Part shown: positions 1 through 7,824 of the stretch, piece by piece
Numbering within the stretch: position 1 is the stretch's first letter
Layout of the letters: each line of letters opens with the position of its first letter
Position numbers and translations under genes: made by a program
Notes under the pieces: generated by a model
Databases searched by the model: none
Told to the model about the DNA's origin: nothing
Seen by the model: only the letters and a program-made list of their open reading frames with translations
Origin: Bacteroidota bacterium
Lineage (GTDB): Bacteria; Bacteroidota; Bacteroidia; Cytophagales; Cyclobacteriaceae
Direction: 5' to 3'
Length of the DNA stretch: 64,000 nucleotides
NCBI GenBank assembly: GCA_023417785.1
Contig: JAEZEH010000184.1
Span: 42,963 to 106,962, forward strand

Positions 1-329
1 CATCAGCGCAGGAGGAATACAAGAATAGCAGGCTAACCGGAAAAAAGACTGTCTACTATCCTGACGGTAAAGTCTACAGTGAGTACACGTATGTGAACGG
101 TGATAACCACGGTCCGTTCACAATCTACTATCCGAACGGAAAACCCGAACTCCAGGGAAATTATCAATATGATGACTACGACGGAACTCTCCGGGTTTTC
201 AACTCCGATGGAACATTATTGAGGACCGAAGAATACGTCGAAGGTTCGAGGTCAGGCAAGATTATCCTTTATGAAAAAGGTGTCAAATCAAAAGAGTTTA
301 ATTTCTGGGGAGGGCTTCCACATGAGTAA
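1..329 (+). CDS. YwqK/MORN-like repeat protein, 5' truncated
   Basis: The frame is open from base 3 and stops at 327-329, so only the C-terminal 108 residues are present. It consists of short repeats of the form YYPDGK / YYPNGK / VFNSDGT followed by a Tyr- or Glu-rich beta strand, as in the YwqK antitoxin-like and MORN-variant proteins common in Bacteroidota. These repeats form beta sheets; their cellular role is generally unknown, and the antitoxin name is a family label rather than a demonstrated function here. The stop overlaps the start of the next gene by 8 bases (ATG at 322), so the two are probably translationally coupled. Because the N-terminus is outside the window, a signal peptide cannot be judged. 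Confidence 0.75.
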   Translation, partial: SAQEEYKNSRLTGKKTVYYPDGKVYSEYTYVNGDNHGPFTIYYPNGKPELQGNYQYDDYDGTLRVFNSDGTLLRTEEYVEGSRSGKIILYEKGVKSKEFNFWGGLPHE

Positions 330-2247
330 AGGAGTATTGCTGCTAGTTGCACTCGCGAGCTATTTCGGGAGTTTCGCCCAAAAGGAGGATGTGTACACCG
401 AGTACAAGACGCGCTACCCGGACGAACTCGCCGTCTACGTTCACCGGGGCGAAATTCTCAACATTGTTCCAAGCGGTGATTCATTGCGATTGTTTTCGGA
501 CGTTTTTGAGGAAGTTGTTCACCTGAAAGAGCAGAGCGAAGTTTATGCAAGTAAACGCGTTTACGGTTCGCATTTCAATCAGGTCGAAAACCTCAAGGCG
601 AAAACGTTGTTATGGGAAAGGAACCGGTATAAGGAACTGAATGTTTCTGAATTCAAGAAGAACAGCGATCGCGGGCAGGGTGTCTTTTATGATGACTCGT
701 ACTATTATTCGTTCAACTTTCCATCGATTGGCCTGCGTAACAGAACGCAGCTTGAATACCGCGAACAGTTGAAGGATCCCAGATTTTTGGCGGGATTCAT
801 ATTCAGTAGTTATCTGCCTCAGGCGAAAGTAACTTATACAATAAAAACCACGAAAGACGTTGACATGTTCCACGAGGTGGTAAACGACCCGGATGGGAAA
901 ATCAAATTCAAAAGAACGGAGAAGGGTAATACAGTAACGTATGAATGGACCGGGTTGGACATACCTTCGATAAAATCGGAAGAGCGTAGTCCATCGATGC
1001 GATATATTGCCCCGACATTGGTGTGCTATGTGAAATCGTTCAGGAAGAAGAACGGCAGCCAAAATATCCTCTCCGGGCTCGATGACCTCTATGCATGGTA
1101 CTATACATTTATTAAAGATCTTGACAAAAGTGACTCTGATGAATTGATCAATATCGTCAACGAACTGAAGACCAAAAGCGAAACGGAAATCGACCTGGTT
1201 AAAAATGTTTTCTATTGGGTACAGTCAAACATCAGGTACATCGCCTTTGAACAGGGTATGCGTGGGCTCATACCGCATTCCGGATCGTATGTATGCGAAA
1301 AGCGGTACGGCGACTGCAAAGATATGGCGAACCTGATTGTTAATATGCTGCGGTTGAGCGGAGTGAAAGCCCATCACACGTGGGTAGGAACCCGCGACCT
1401 GCCATATCGCTATACGAAAGTCCCCACCCCGCTCAGCGATAATCATATGATCGCGACATACATATCCCCCGACGGCGAGTATTATTATTTGGATGCAACA
1501 GGGGAACATTCACCATTTGGACTACCGTCCTCTATGATACAGGGTAAGGAAGTGCTTATTTCGATGTCACCCACTTCCTACGAGGTGAAAGAGGTGCCTG
1601 TTGTACCCATGGAGACAAGCTTTATGACGGATTCGATGATCATCCGCATCGACGACAATACGTTGAAGGGCACTGGCGTCAGCACACTGAACGGTTTCGC
1701 AAAAGTGTTTGGTGCTTACGAACTAGATAGAACCGAAAAGGACGATGTGAAGAAATATGTAACCAGACTCCTGGGTAAAGGCAATAACAAGTTTTATCTC
1801 GATGATTATAAGGTGAACAATCTTAAGAACCGCGATCTCCCGACCCGGATTGACTATGGTTTTCGCATCAGCGATTACTACCAGAAACTGGGTGATGAGA
1901 TTTTCATAAACCTCAACCTGAATAAAGATTATTACAACGCCTTTATCAACACGACCCTGCGGACAACACCATATGAGAATGAGTATCCGTACATCAAATA
2001 TGAGCACATCATTTTTGAGATCCCGGACGGGTACGAGTTGGAATACATTCCGGAAAGCTTCGCAGAGACCGATAAGCTATTTGGCTGTGAGATAAAATAT
2101 GAAGTTAAAGGAAACACAATCCATTACCGTAAAAAATTCTACCTCAACTATCTTTTGTTGAATGTGTCTGACTTTGAAAAGTGGAACCAGGCGGTGAAAA
2201 AATTCAGCGAAGCTTACAAGGAATCCATTATACTAAAGAAGGTCTAA
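322..2247 (+). CDS. DUF3857 domain protein with active-type transglutaminase core
   Basis: This is a secreted or periplasmic protein of 641 residues. I chose the ATG at 322 over an upstream in-frame start at 271 because it is preceded by a GGGAGGG stretch and gives a clean signal peptide (MSKGVLLLVALASYFGSFAQ). An N-terminal DUF3857 domain (about residues 50-270) is followed by a transglutaminase-like core. The catalytic triad is visible: Cys332 in RYGDCKD, His375 in SDNHM and Asp391 in YYLDATG. The C-terminal third resembles DUF3858-type beta domains. Proteins of this architecture are common in Bacteroidota, often in pairs, but their substrates are not known. It overlaps the YwqK-like gene upstream and is followed 14 bases later by a degenerate paralog. 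Confidence 0.85.
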   Translation: MSKGVLLLVALASYFGSFAQKEDVYTEYKTRYPDELAVYVHRGEILNIVPSGDSLRLFSDVFEEVVHLKEQSEVYASKRVYGSHFNQVENLKAKTLLWERNRYKELNVSEFKKNSDRGQGVFYDDSYYYSFNFPSIGLRNRTQLEYREQLKDPRFLAGFIFSSYLPQAKVTYTIKTTKDVDMFHEVVNDPDGKIKFKRTEKGNTVTYEWTGLDIPSIKSEERSPSMRYIAPTLVCYVKSFRKKNGSQNILSGLDDLYAWYYTFIKDLDKSDSDELINIVNELKTKSETEIDLVKNVFYWVQSNIRYIAFEQGMRGLIPHSGSYVCEKRYGDCKDMANLIVNMLRLSGVKAHHTWVGTRDLPYRYTKVPTPLSDNHMIATYISPDGEYYYLDATGEHSPFGLPSSMIQGKEVLISMSPTSYEVKEVPVVPMETSFMTDSMIIRIDDNTLKGTGVSTLNGFAKVFGAYELDRTEKDDVKKYVTRLLGKGNNKFYLDDYKVNNLKNRDLPTRIDYGFRISDYYQKLGDEIFINLNLNKDYYNAFINTTLRTTPYENEYPYIKYEHIIFEIPDGYELEYIPESFAETDKLFGCEIKYEVKGNTIHYRKKFYLNYLLLNVSDFEKWNQAVKKFSEAYKESIILKKV

Positions 2248-2261
2248 TCATATCTGTTGCC

Positions 2262-4205
2262 ATGAAGAATCTTATCTGTCTGTTGTTTGTACTGATTCCG
2301 GTGCTGAGCTGGGGTACCATTAAGCCATACGAATGGGAGAAATCGAGATCAAGGTACAACCTTAATGCCGATGAGGCCGGAAAGCCGGAATACATCATCA
2401 AGAACCATGTGCAATATGACTATGCTTTGGAGAACAACCAGTTCCTGATGTATGCTACTCACCACCGCATTGTTCTTGTGAATAATAACGAGGCGATTCA
2501 AAACAATAACCGGATTATTATTTCAATGTATAGTGCCCTCGAGCTTACCGACGTCAGGGCGAGGTCTATCAACAAAGAGGGAAAGGTTGTAAATTTTGAC
2601 ATTAACAATCTGAAGGAGGTTAAGGACGAAGGCTCGGACAAGAGTTACCGGATATTTGCCATTGAGGGAATTGAGAGTGGCAGCGAGGTTGAGTATTTTT
2701 TCACTCGTAAGATGTATGCTTTTCTATTCGACCGTGTATTTATTCAGACGGATGCCCCTGTGAAAAACAGTTCTTTTGTGCTCACATGCCCCGCGCACCT
2801 TCAATTTGATTTTAAGACCTATTTGGGTTTACCCGAAATAAAGAAGGAGGAAGGCGAGGAACGCACTACCTACACGATGCAGACCGGAGACATTCCAGCG
2901 ATGAAAAAGGAAGCCTTTTCGTACTTCGATGCGAACCGGAAACGCGTGGAGTTCAAACTCGCATACAACACTGCCCGATCAAAGGCGCGGATCAATACAT
3001 GGGAGGACGCGGGAAAGAATTTCTATTCACGACTGACAACGCTTACCAGAGATGAAGAAAAAGCCCTTGAAAAATTTTACAGTAGCCTGGGCGACAAGTC
3101 CACTTCCCCAGCCGAAGTTCGCATCAAAACAATCGAACAAAAAATAAAGACCTCAATTCAGGTGGATGAGAATGCACGAGGTGAGAACGCGAGCCAGCTA
3201 CATTCCATCATTAAAAACAGAATTGCTTCAAAGGAAGGCATCACCCGCCTTTTTGTCGCTGTATTTGGCAAGGCGAACCTTGGCGTTCATCCCGTATTGA
3301 CCTGTGATCGTCAGAGCTCCCGCTTCGACGGTTCATTCGACACCTGGGGCTACCTCGATGAATACCTGCTCTATTTTCCGTCTACCAGAGGATTTATTGC
3401 GCCTTATTCTTTTGAACACCGCTATCCGTTCGTTCCGGATCAATTCACAGCAACGGATGGATTATTCATCGAGCCGTTCGCCCTTGGAACCACGATGTCG
3501 GGTCTTGCTTCGGTGAAAGCGATCCCGGCACCGGATTACAAACTAAGTTTCAACAACCTGGATATTGCGGTGTCGTTTAACGATGATCTTTCTCGTAACG
3601 TCATAAAAAAGAAGGAGGTCTATGGTGGCTACAATGCACTTTACTTCACGCCGTACCTGCCGATGATGACACAGGAGCACAAAGTGAATATGGTAGAAAC
3701 CCTTACCAGGAGCTCGGCACCCGATGCGGAAATCGTTAAGTGGACCGCGGAATCCGTAGCTGAAGGTATCCATGATAATTTTCTGTTGGATGTTGAGTTT
3801 AAGTCGACACATTTTCTGGAAAGAGCCGGTCCGCGATTGTTGTTGAAAGTCGGTGAACTGATCGGTCCTCAAACCGAAATGTATCGCGACGACGAAAGGG
3901 TAACACCCGTAGAAAACGACTTTAACCGATTATATGATCGAAAGATTCGCGTTCACCTTCCTGCTGGTTATACCATCAAGAATCCCGATGACCTTAAATT
4001 CAATGTTGTATATACAACAGGTGAAAAGCAACCCTTCGCATTCATCTCAAAATACACATTAAACGGAAATGTTCTTGATGTCGATATCACGGAGTACTAT
4101 ACAGAAATTTCAGTTCCCCTTGACCGTTATGAGGAATTTCGTAGAGTAATCAATGCCGCGGCTGACTTCAATAAGGTGACGCTTGTGCTGGAGAAGGACA
4201 AGTGA
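2262..4205 (+). CDS. DUF3857 domain protein, transglutaminase core without the Cys
   Basis: A 647-residue paralog of the preceding gene, starting at the ATG at 2262, which opens a signal peptide (MKNLICLLFVLIPVLSWG). A longer reading from 2181 would run into the previous gene and is less likely. DUF3857 occupies the N-terminal 250 residues or so. At the place where the GDCKD motif should lie, the sequence reads NRIASKEGITRLF, so the nucleophilic cysteine appears to be replaced. No Asn-His pair is seen before the later strands either. I infer a non-catalytic, structural or regulatory partner of the active paralog. The gene converges on the L,D-transpeptidase gene with 11 bases between stops, and no terminator hairpin is visible there. 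Confidence 0.8.
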   Translation: MKNLICLLFVLIPVLSWGTIKPYEWEKSRSRYNLNADEAGKPEYIIKNHVQYDYALENNQFLMYATHHRIVLVNNNEAIQNNNRIIISMYSALELTDVRARSINKEGKVVNFDINNLKEVKDEGSDKSYRIFAIEGIESGSEVEYFFTRKMYAFLFDRVFIQTDAPVKNSSFVLTCPAHLQFDFKTYLGLPEIKKEEGEERTTYTMQTGDIPAMKKEAFSYFDANRKRVEFKLAYNTARSKARINTWEDAGKNFYSRLTTLTRDEEKALEKFYSSLGDKSTSPAEVRIKTIEQKIKTSIQVDENARGENASQLHSIIKNRIASKEGITRLFVAVFGKANLGVHPVLTCDRQSSRFDGSFDTWGYLDEYLLYFPSTRGFIAPYSFEHRYPFVPDQFTATDGLFIEPFALGTTMSGLASVKAIPAPDYKLSFNNLDIAVSFNDDLSRNVIKKKEVYGGYNALYFTPYLPMMTQEHKVNMVETLTRSSAPDAEIVKWTAESVAEGIHDNFLLDVEFKSTHFLERAGPRLLLKVGELIGPQTEMYRDDERVTPVENDFNRLYDRKIRVHLPAGYTIKNPDDLKFNVVYTTGEKQPFAFISKYTLNGNVLDVDITEYYTEISVPLDRYEEFRRVINAAADFNKVTLVLEKDK

Positions 4206-4216
4206 TTGGATTCTGA

Positions 4217-4969
4217 TCAGAAAGAGTATTCACCCTTTGAGTTAACGTAAACTTGTCTGAGTGTTCGGTTGGATTCAAAGTCGTTATACACGGATTGAAG
4301 ATTCTTCCAGAAACTGAGTTTATTTGGATCGCGACGCCAGTCGTTTTCAAGCTTTGCCAAATCGGCCGTACTCAGCCGCGTCGGAAATATGTGAACCGGA
4401 ATGTTTCCCTGGCCTGAGTTCCTTGCTTCTACGGCAAGAACATACAATTCTTTCATTATCTCATCGGTCATGGGTAAACACCCGATGGTAACGCAATCAC
4501 CATGGATGTAAATTGCACTTCCGGGGTTGGCATGTCCCAGAATTTTATCTGAACGGTTCGGATAATTCAATCCGAGAGATAAATGAAAATTACTTTGAGG
4601 ATTGAAGTGGCTGATGTGATACACCCCTTCAGGAACCTGGCGATCCCCCTCTTTGCGCTTTGGCCCGAGTTCACCTGATGGGGAACAAATATTATACTCC
4701 ACCAGTAAGTGGTATTTGTTGTCACCTTGTGGCCTTATCCAGACCTCAAGTTTGCCGTCTTTTTTGAACACCCGCAGGAAGAGGCGGTAACCCTGATAAT
4801 TAAGGTTTTTATGGTTAAAATGATTTTTTACAGTAATTTCCTTCGTTTGATAGGCTGCTTTGACGCGTGCATTCTGCAATTGCTTGTCTTTGAAGGAGAT
4901 TTCCTGAAGCATTGTTCCCATGAGTAAAAGAAAGAATACTCCCATAGCGGCAAAGCGTGATTTTAACAA
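4217..4969 (-). CDS. YafK-type L,D-transpeptidase family protein
   Basis: Predicted murein L,D-transpeptidase catalytic-domain protein of 250 residues, acting in the periplasm on peptidoglycan cross-links or on lipoprotein attachment. The YkuD/YafK signature is clear: YIHGDCVTIGCLPMTDE, with His156 and the likely nucleophile Cys164 in TIGC. The N-terminus (MLKSRFAAMGVFFLLLMG) looks like a signal peptide or anchor. The first start codon is TTG at 4969; an ATG at 4945 would remove the basic residues and is less attractive. The gene is divergent from the histidine kinase, with only 13 bases between the two starts, so each promoter probably lies within the other coding region. Confidence 0.85.
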   Translation of the reverse strand: MLKSRFAAMGVFFLLLMGTMLQEISFKDKQLQNARVKAAYQTKEITVKNHFNHKNLNYQGYRLFLRVFKKDGKLEVWIRPQGDNKYHLLVEYNICSPSGELGPKRKEGDRQVPEGVYHISHFNPQSNFHLSLGLNYPNRSDKILGHANPGSAIYIHGDCVTIGCLPMTDEIMKELYVLAVEARNSGQGNIPVHIFPTRLSTADLAKLENDWRRDPNKLSFWKNLQSVYNDFESNRTLRQVYVNSKGEYSF

Positions 4970-4982
4970 TTTAACAAGATAA

Positions 4983-5789
4983 ATGGAATTTCTGAAAGAG
5001 AATCCCTGGGCAATCGTTTCTTTTGTTTTGCTTCTCGTTGTGGTATTTCAGTTCTTCAGGAACGCTGGAAGGCATGTGTCTGAACCGCCGAAATCAGTGG
5101 AGACCGATGCAGAAACGGCGTCTTTCAGCAACGTCAGCGAACTGATTGAACAGGAGCGTAACCGGATTGCAAGCGAATTGCATGATGAGCTGGGTACATT
5201 ACTTAGTGTCATTCATCTCGATCTCGAACTTGTGTTGCGTGAATCATCTCAACTGACTCCTTATGGTGAGGCGCGTTTGCTTGAGATTCGTAAAAATCTA
5301 AACCTTGTAATTGAATCGATCCGACACAACATCTGGAGCCTCGCACCACAAATGCTGGATCAGGTTCAGATCGATTTCGCCTTACGGGAGCTGTGCCGGA
5401 AGCTTGATGCATACAAAGGCACGCATTTGCATTTTGTACAGAGTGGAATCGCGTTCCCAATAACGCATAAGCAAAAACTGAATCTTTTCCGTATTGTTCA
5501 GGAATTATTGACCAACGCCATCAAGCATTCCGGGGCATGGAATATCTCAGTGCAACTGCATTGGGACGATGATACGCTGACCATCGTGGTGGAAGATGAT
5601 GGCTCAGGTTATTCGCACCCGGAGGAAAAAAAGAGCACCAGCGGCGGAGGTATGGGTACGGGAAACATCATTAAGCGTGCGAACATTATCGGGGCAACGA
5701 TGGTGCGGGAAGAACTGACCAGGGGAATGCGTGTGACATTGTCATTAAAGAAAACGGGGGCAGAGTCCAACCCTCATCTGAGCAGCTGA
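4983..5789 (+). CDS. NarL/DesK-type sensor histidine kinase
   Basis: A 268-residue membrane-anchored kinase. One N-terminal transmembrane helix (about residues 9-25) is followed by a HisKA_3 dimerisation domain with the H-box ERNRIASELHDELG, phospho-acceptor His67, and a HATPase_c domain with the N-box VQELLTNAIKHS, G1 box DDGSGYS and a glycine-rich GGGMGTGNI. There is no extracytoplasmic sensor domain of any size, so the signal may be membrane-borne or come from a partner protein. HisKA_3 kinases normally pair with LuxR-type regulators. The obvious partner is the response regulator that ends one base downstream on the opposite strand. Confidence 0.9.
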   Translation: MEFLKENPWAIVSFVLLLVVVFQFFRNAGRHVSEPPKSVETDAETASFSNVSELIEQERNRIASELHDELGTLLSVIHLDLELVLRESSQLTPYGEARLLEIRKNLNLVIESIRHNIWSLAPQMLDQVQIDFALRELCRKLDAYKGTHLHFVQSGIAFPITHKQKLNLFRIVQELLTNAIKHSGAWNISVQLHWDDDTLTIVVEDDGSGYSHPEEKKSTSGGGMGTGNIIKRANIIGATMVREELTRGMRVTLSLKKTGAESNPHLSS

Positions 5790-5790
5790 T

Positions 5791-6417
5791 TCAACCAAGC
5801 ATGCCGTTTTCGTAAGCGTAAGAAATCAACTCCGCAACATTTTTTGTTTTCGTTTTTTGAAGCATCTCTTCGCGGTAGCTATTGATCGTGTTTTCCTTCA
5901 GGTTCAGGCGTTCCGCTATTTCCTTACTTGAGCGCCCCATCTTCAGCAGCAGCAGAATTTCGGCCTCCCGTTTCTTCAGCACTGCCGGCGCGTCTGACAT
6001 GGCCATCTTTTTCAGAAATGATGGCTGAAGGTTACCGGGAACGTATTGTCGGCCCTCCAGGACGGTCTTGATAGCCTCGCGTATTTCCTCGGGAGCGCTG
6101 CTTTTGAATATAAATCCGTGCACCCCGATCCGAAGAAGATGCTTTATCATAGCCTCTCCGTTGTATTGGGTTACCACGAGAATCAGCATATCGGGATATT
6201 CTTTGGTAATATGGCCGACAACCTCCATACCGTTCATTTCCGGCATACCGATGTCAAGCAATACAAGGTCGATCTTGGTTGATTTCAAAATCTCCAGCGC
6301 TTCCGGCCCGCTGCCCGCGTGGGTGATTGCGAGTTCGGGCATATGCTGCTTCAAAATCAGGGCAAGGCCTTCCCGGAAAAGTTGTTGGTCATCAACGAGT
6401 AGAATCGAGGTCGTCAT
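5791..6417 (-). CDS. NarL/FixJ family response regulator
   Basis: A 208-residue two-domain regulator. The receiver domain has the acidic pair in LLVDDQ and the phospho-acceptor Asp55 in LVLLDIGMPEMNG, with the conserved Lys in FIFKSS. The C-terminal LuxR-type helix-turn-helix is recognisable from REAEILLLLKMGRSSKEIAE and NTINSYR. I start at the ATG at 6417; a GTG directly before it is less likely. It lies convergent to the HisKA_3 kinase with one base between the stops, an unusual arrangement for a cognate pair, which normally share an operon. The target genes are unknown. Confidence 0.9.
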   Translation of the reverse strand: MTTSILLVDDQQLFREGLALILKQHMPELAITHAGSGPEALEILKSTKIDLVLLDIGMPEMNGMEVVGHITKEYPDMLILVVTQYNGEAMIKHLLRIGVHGFIFKSSAPEEIREAIKTVLEGRQYVPGNLQPSFLKKMAMSDAPAVLKKREAEILLLLKMGRSSKEIAERLNLKENTINSYREEMLQKTKTKNVAELISYAYENGMLG

Positions 6418-6562
6418 CACATTTCAGCGTTAAAATGAGTGTTCAAATTACCGCAAATATTACCTTCCGACAACCCCTGATTTCTAAGGTATTGCGCAAA
6501 AAAGTCCCCGTTTCGAGAAAAAGGATAAATACCCCCGTGGTACCCCAACGGTGTTCAACCGC

Positions 6563-7675
6563 CTAACTCACACGACCGCGGCCCTCGTTCCGGTCCACCA
6601 GAGACTCCAGTGTTTGTTCGAGCTTTTGATTCGGATTGAAATAAATGGATCGCGAAGGTAATGCAAAAGCAATCCCACGCCGGTTGAATTCCTCGTAGAT
6701 AGTGAAATTAATTCTCTGTTGAATGTCCATGTATGCGTTAAAATCGGGCACGTTAACAAAATATACCATCTCGTATCTCAGGCTGGAGTCGGCATATTTT
6801 GCAAAATGGGCGCGGTCAAAAGTGGTCAACTCTTCTTTTTCAATCACTGACTTGAAAAAGCCTGGAAGCTCGCGCAGCTTTTCAAGAGGGGTACCGTATT
6901 CGACATCAATAGTGAATACGATTCTTCTCCGCGGCATTCGTTTGTAGTTATGAATACGGCTGTCGGTAAGGTTTGCATTACCGATCACCAACTGTTCACC
7001 GGAAAGGCTACGGATTCGCGTCGTTTTCAGACCAATATATTCGATCGTACCGAGTTTGTCGTCAACAATGATAAAATCCCCCACCTCAAAAGGGCGGTCA
7101 AAGAAAATGACGAAGTAGTTAAATAGATCCCCGAGAATATTCTGCGCAGCCAGTGCAATGGCGATACCTCCAATCCCAAGTCCGGCGATGAGGGCCGTTA
7201 CGTCGCCACCCAGATTATCGATCAGGAAAATAATTCCCAGGATCCAAATCATCGCATTAATAATCATCATCAGCCCACCCAGCTGTTTCACTTTTTCCTC
7301 GCCGCGTTCCTGTCTGCGGATATATCGTCGAAGAAGATGGAGAATGGTGGTTGAGATAAGACGAATCAGCAGGTATGTTATAACGACGGTGGTAGCCGTG
7401 TTAAGAACGCTTTGGGCTTTCAAACTGAGATTCAGTGAACTGATGCCACTATATACTACAAAATAGTAAAACGCAGGAACACCGAATTTCTCAACGCTGT
7501 TTATGATGAAATCATCGGCTTTGGTTTTCGTGGAGTCGGCCCACCGATGCAAGCGAGCCAGGATTACGTTACGCATCACGCGAACTAATATCAGTCCGAC
7601 CAGAATAATGCCTATCGCGATCAGGTAGTCGAGTACCCGGTTGTTCATGTATTCTTCCTGTAAGAAACTATCCAT
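6563..7675 (-). CDS. MscS-family mechanosensitive ion channel
   Basis: A 370-residue small-conductance mechanosensitive channel homolog that would release solutes on hypo-osmotic shock. N-terminal transmembrane helices lie at about residues 14-36, 60-80 and 85-115. They are followed by the pore-lining TM3 with its Gly/Ala pattern (GLGIGGIAIALAAQNILGD, about residues 168-186), then the beta domain (FEVGDFIIVDDKLGTIEYIG) and the alpha/beta C-terminal domain. A second ATG at 7648 (MNNRVLDYL) is an alternative start, and the promoter candidate upstream fits it better. It is divergent from the alpha-2-macroglobulin gene. Confidence 0.9.
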   Translation of the reverse strand: MDSFLQEEYMNNRVLDYLIAIGIILVGLILVRVMRNVILARLHRWADSTKTKADDFIINSVEKFGVPAFYYFVVYSGISSLNLSLKAQSVLNTATTVVITYLLIRLISTTILHLLRRYIRRQERGEEKVKQLGGLMMIINAMIWILGIIFLIDNLGGDVTALIAGLGIGGIAIALAAQNILGDLFNYFVIFFDRPFEVGDFIIVDDKLGTIEYIGLKTTRIRSLSGEQLVIGNANLTDSRIHNYKRMPRRRIVFTIDVEYGTPLEKLRELPGFFKSVIEKEELTTFDRAHFAKYADSSLRYEMVYFVNVPDFNAYMDIQQRINFTIYEEFNRRGIAFALPSRSIYFNPNQKLEQTLESLVDRNEGRGRVS

Positions 7676-7689
7676 ACATTATTTTTTCG

Positions 7690-7720
7690 CTAAATTATCC
7701 CCTCGATTCTTACATCAAAA
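7690..7720 (-). promoter_or_regulatory. Candidate promoter of the MscS gene
   Basis: On the minus strand TTTTG (7720-7716) is followed after 18 bases by TAATTTAG (7697-7690), five of the six fixed positions of the Bacteroidota TAnnTTTG -7 box. The predicted start point, around 7684, leaves almost no leader for the ATG at 7675 but a normal one for the ATG at 7648. The region is AT-rich, so a chance match is possible. Confidence 0.3.
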
Positions 7721-7824
7721 TAAATCCGGCACATATTGTCTGAACGGTTAATAATTGGTCACGTTGCTCGTTTCTTATTAAAAAAACGTCGATCTTTTTA
7801 CCCCCCTAACGAGCATACCGGATT

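Noticed and set aside
610..1062. Long minus-strand open frame opposite the first DUF3857 gene
   Set aside because: It lies wholly antisense to a well-supported gene, with no recognisable domain; the other long opposing frames (for example 8581-9165 and 33256-33714) were dropped for the same reason.
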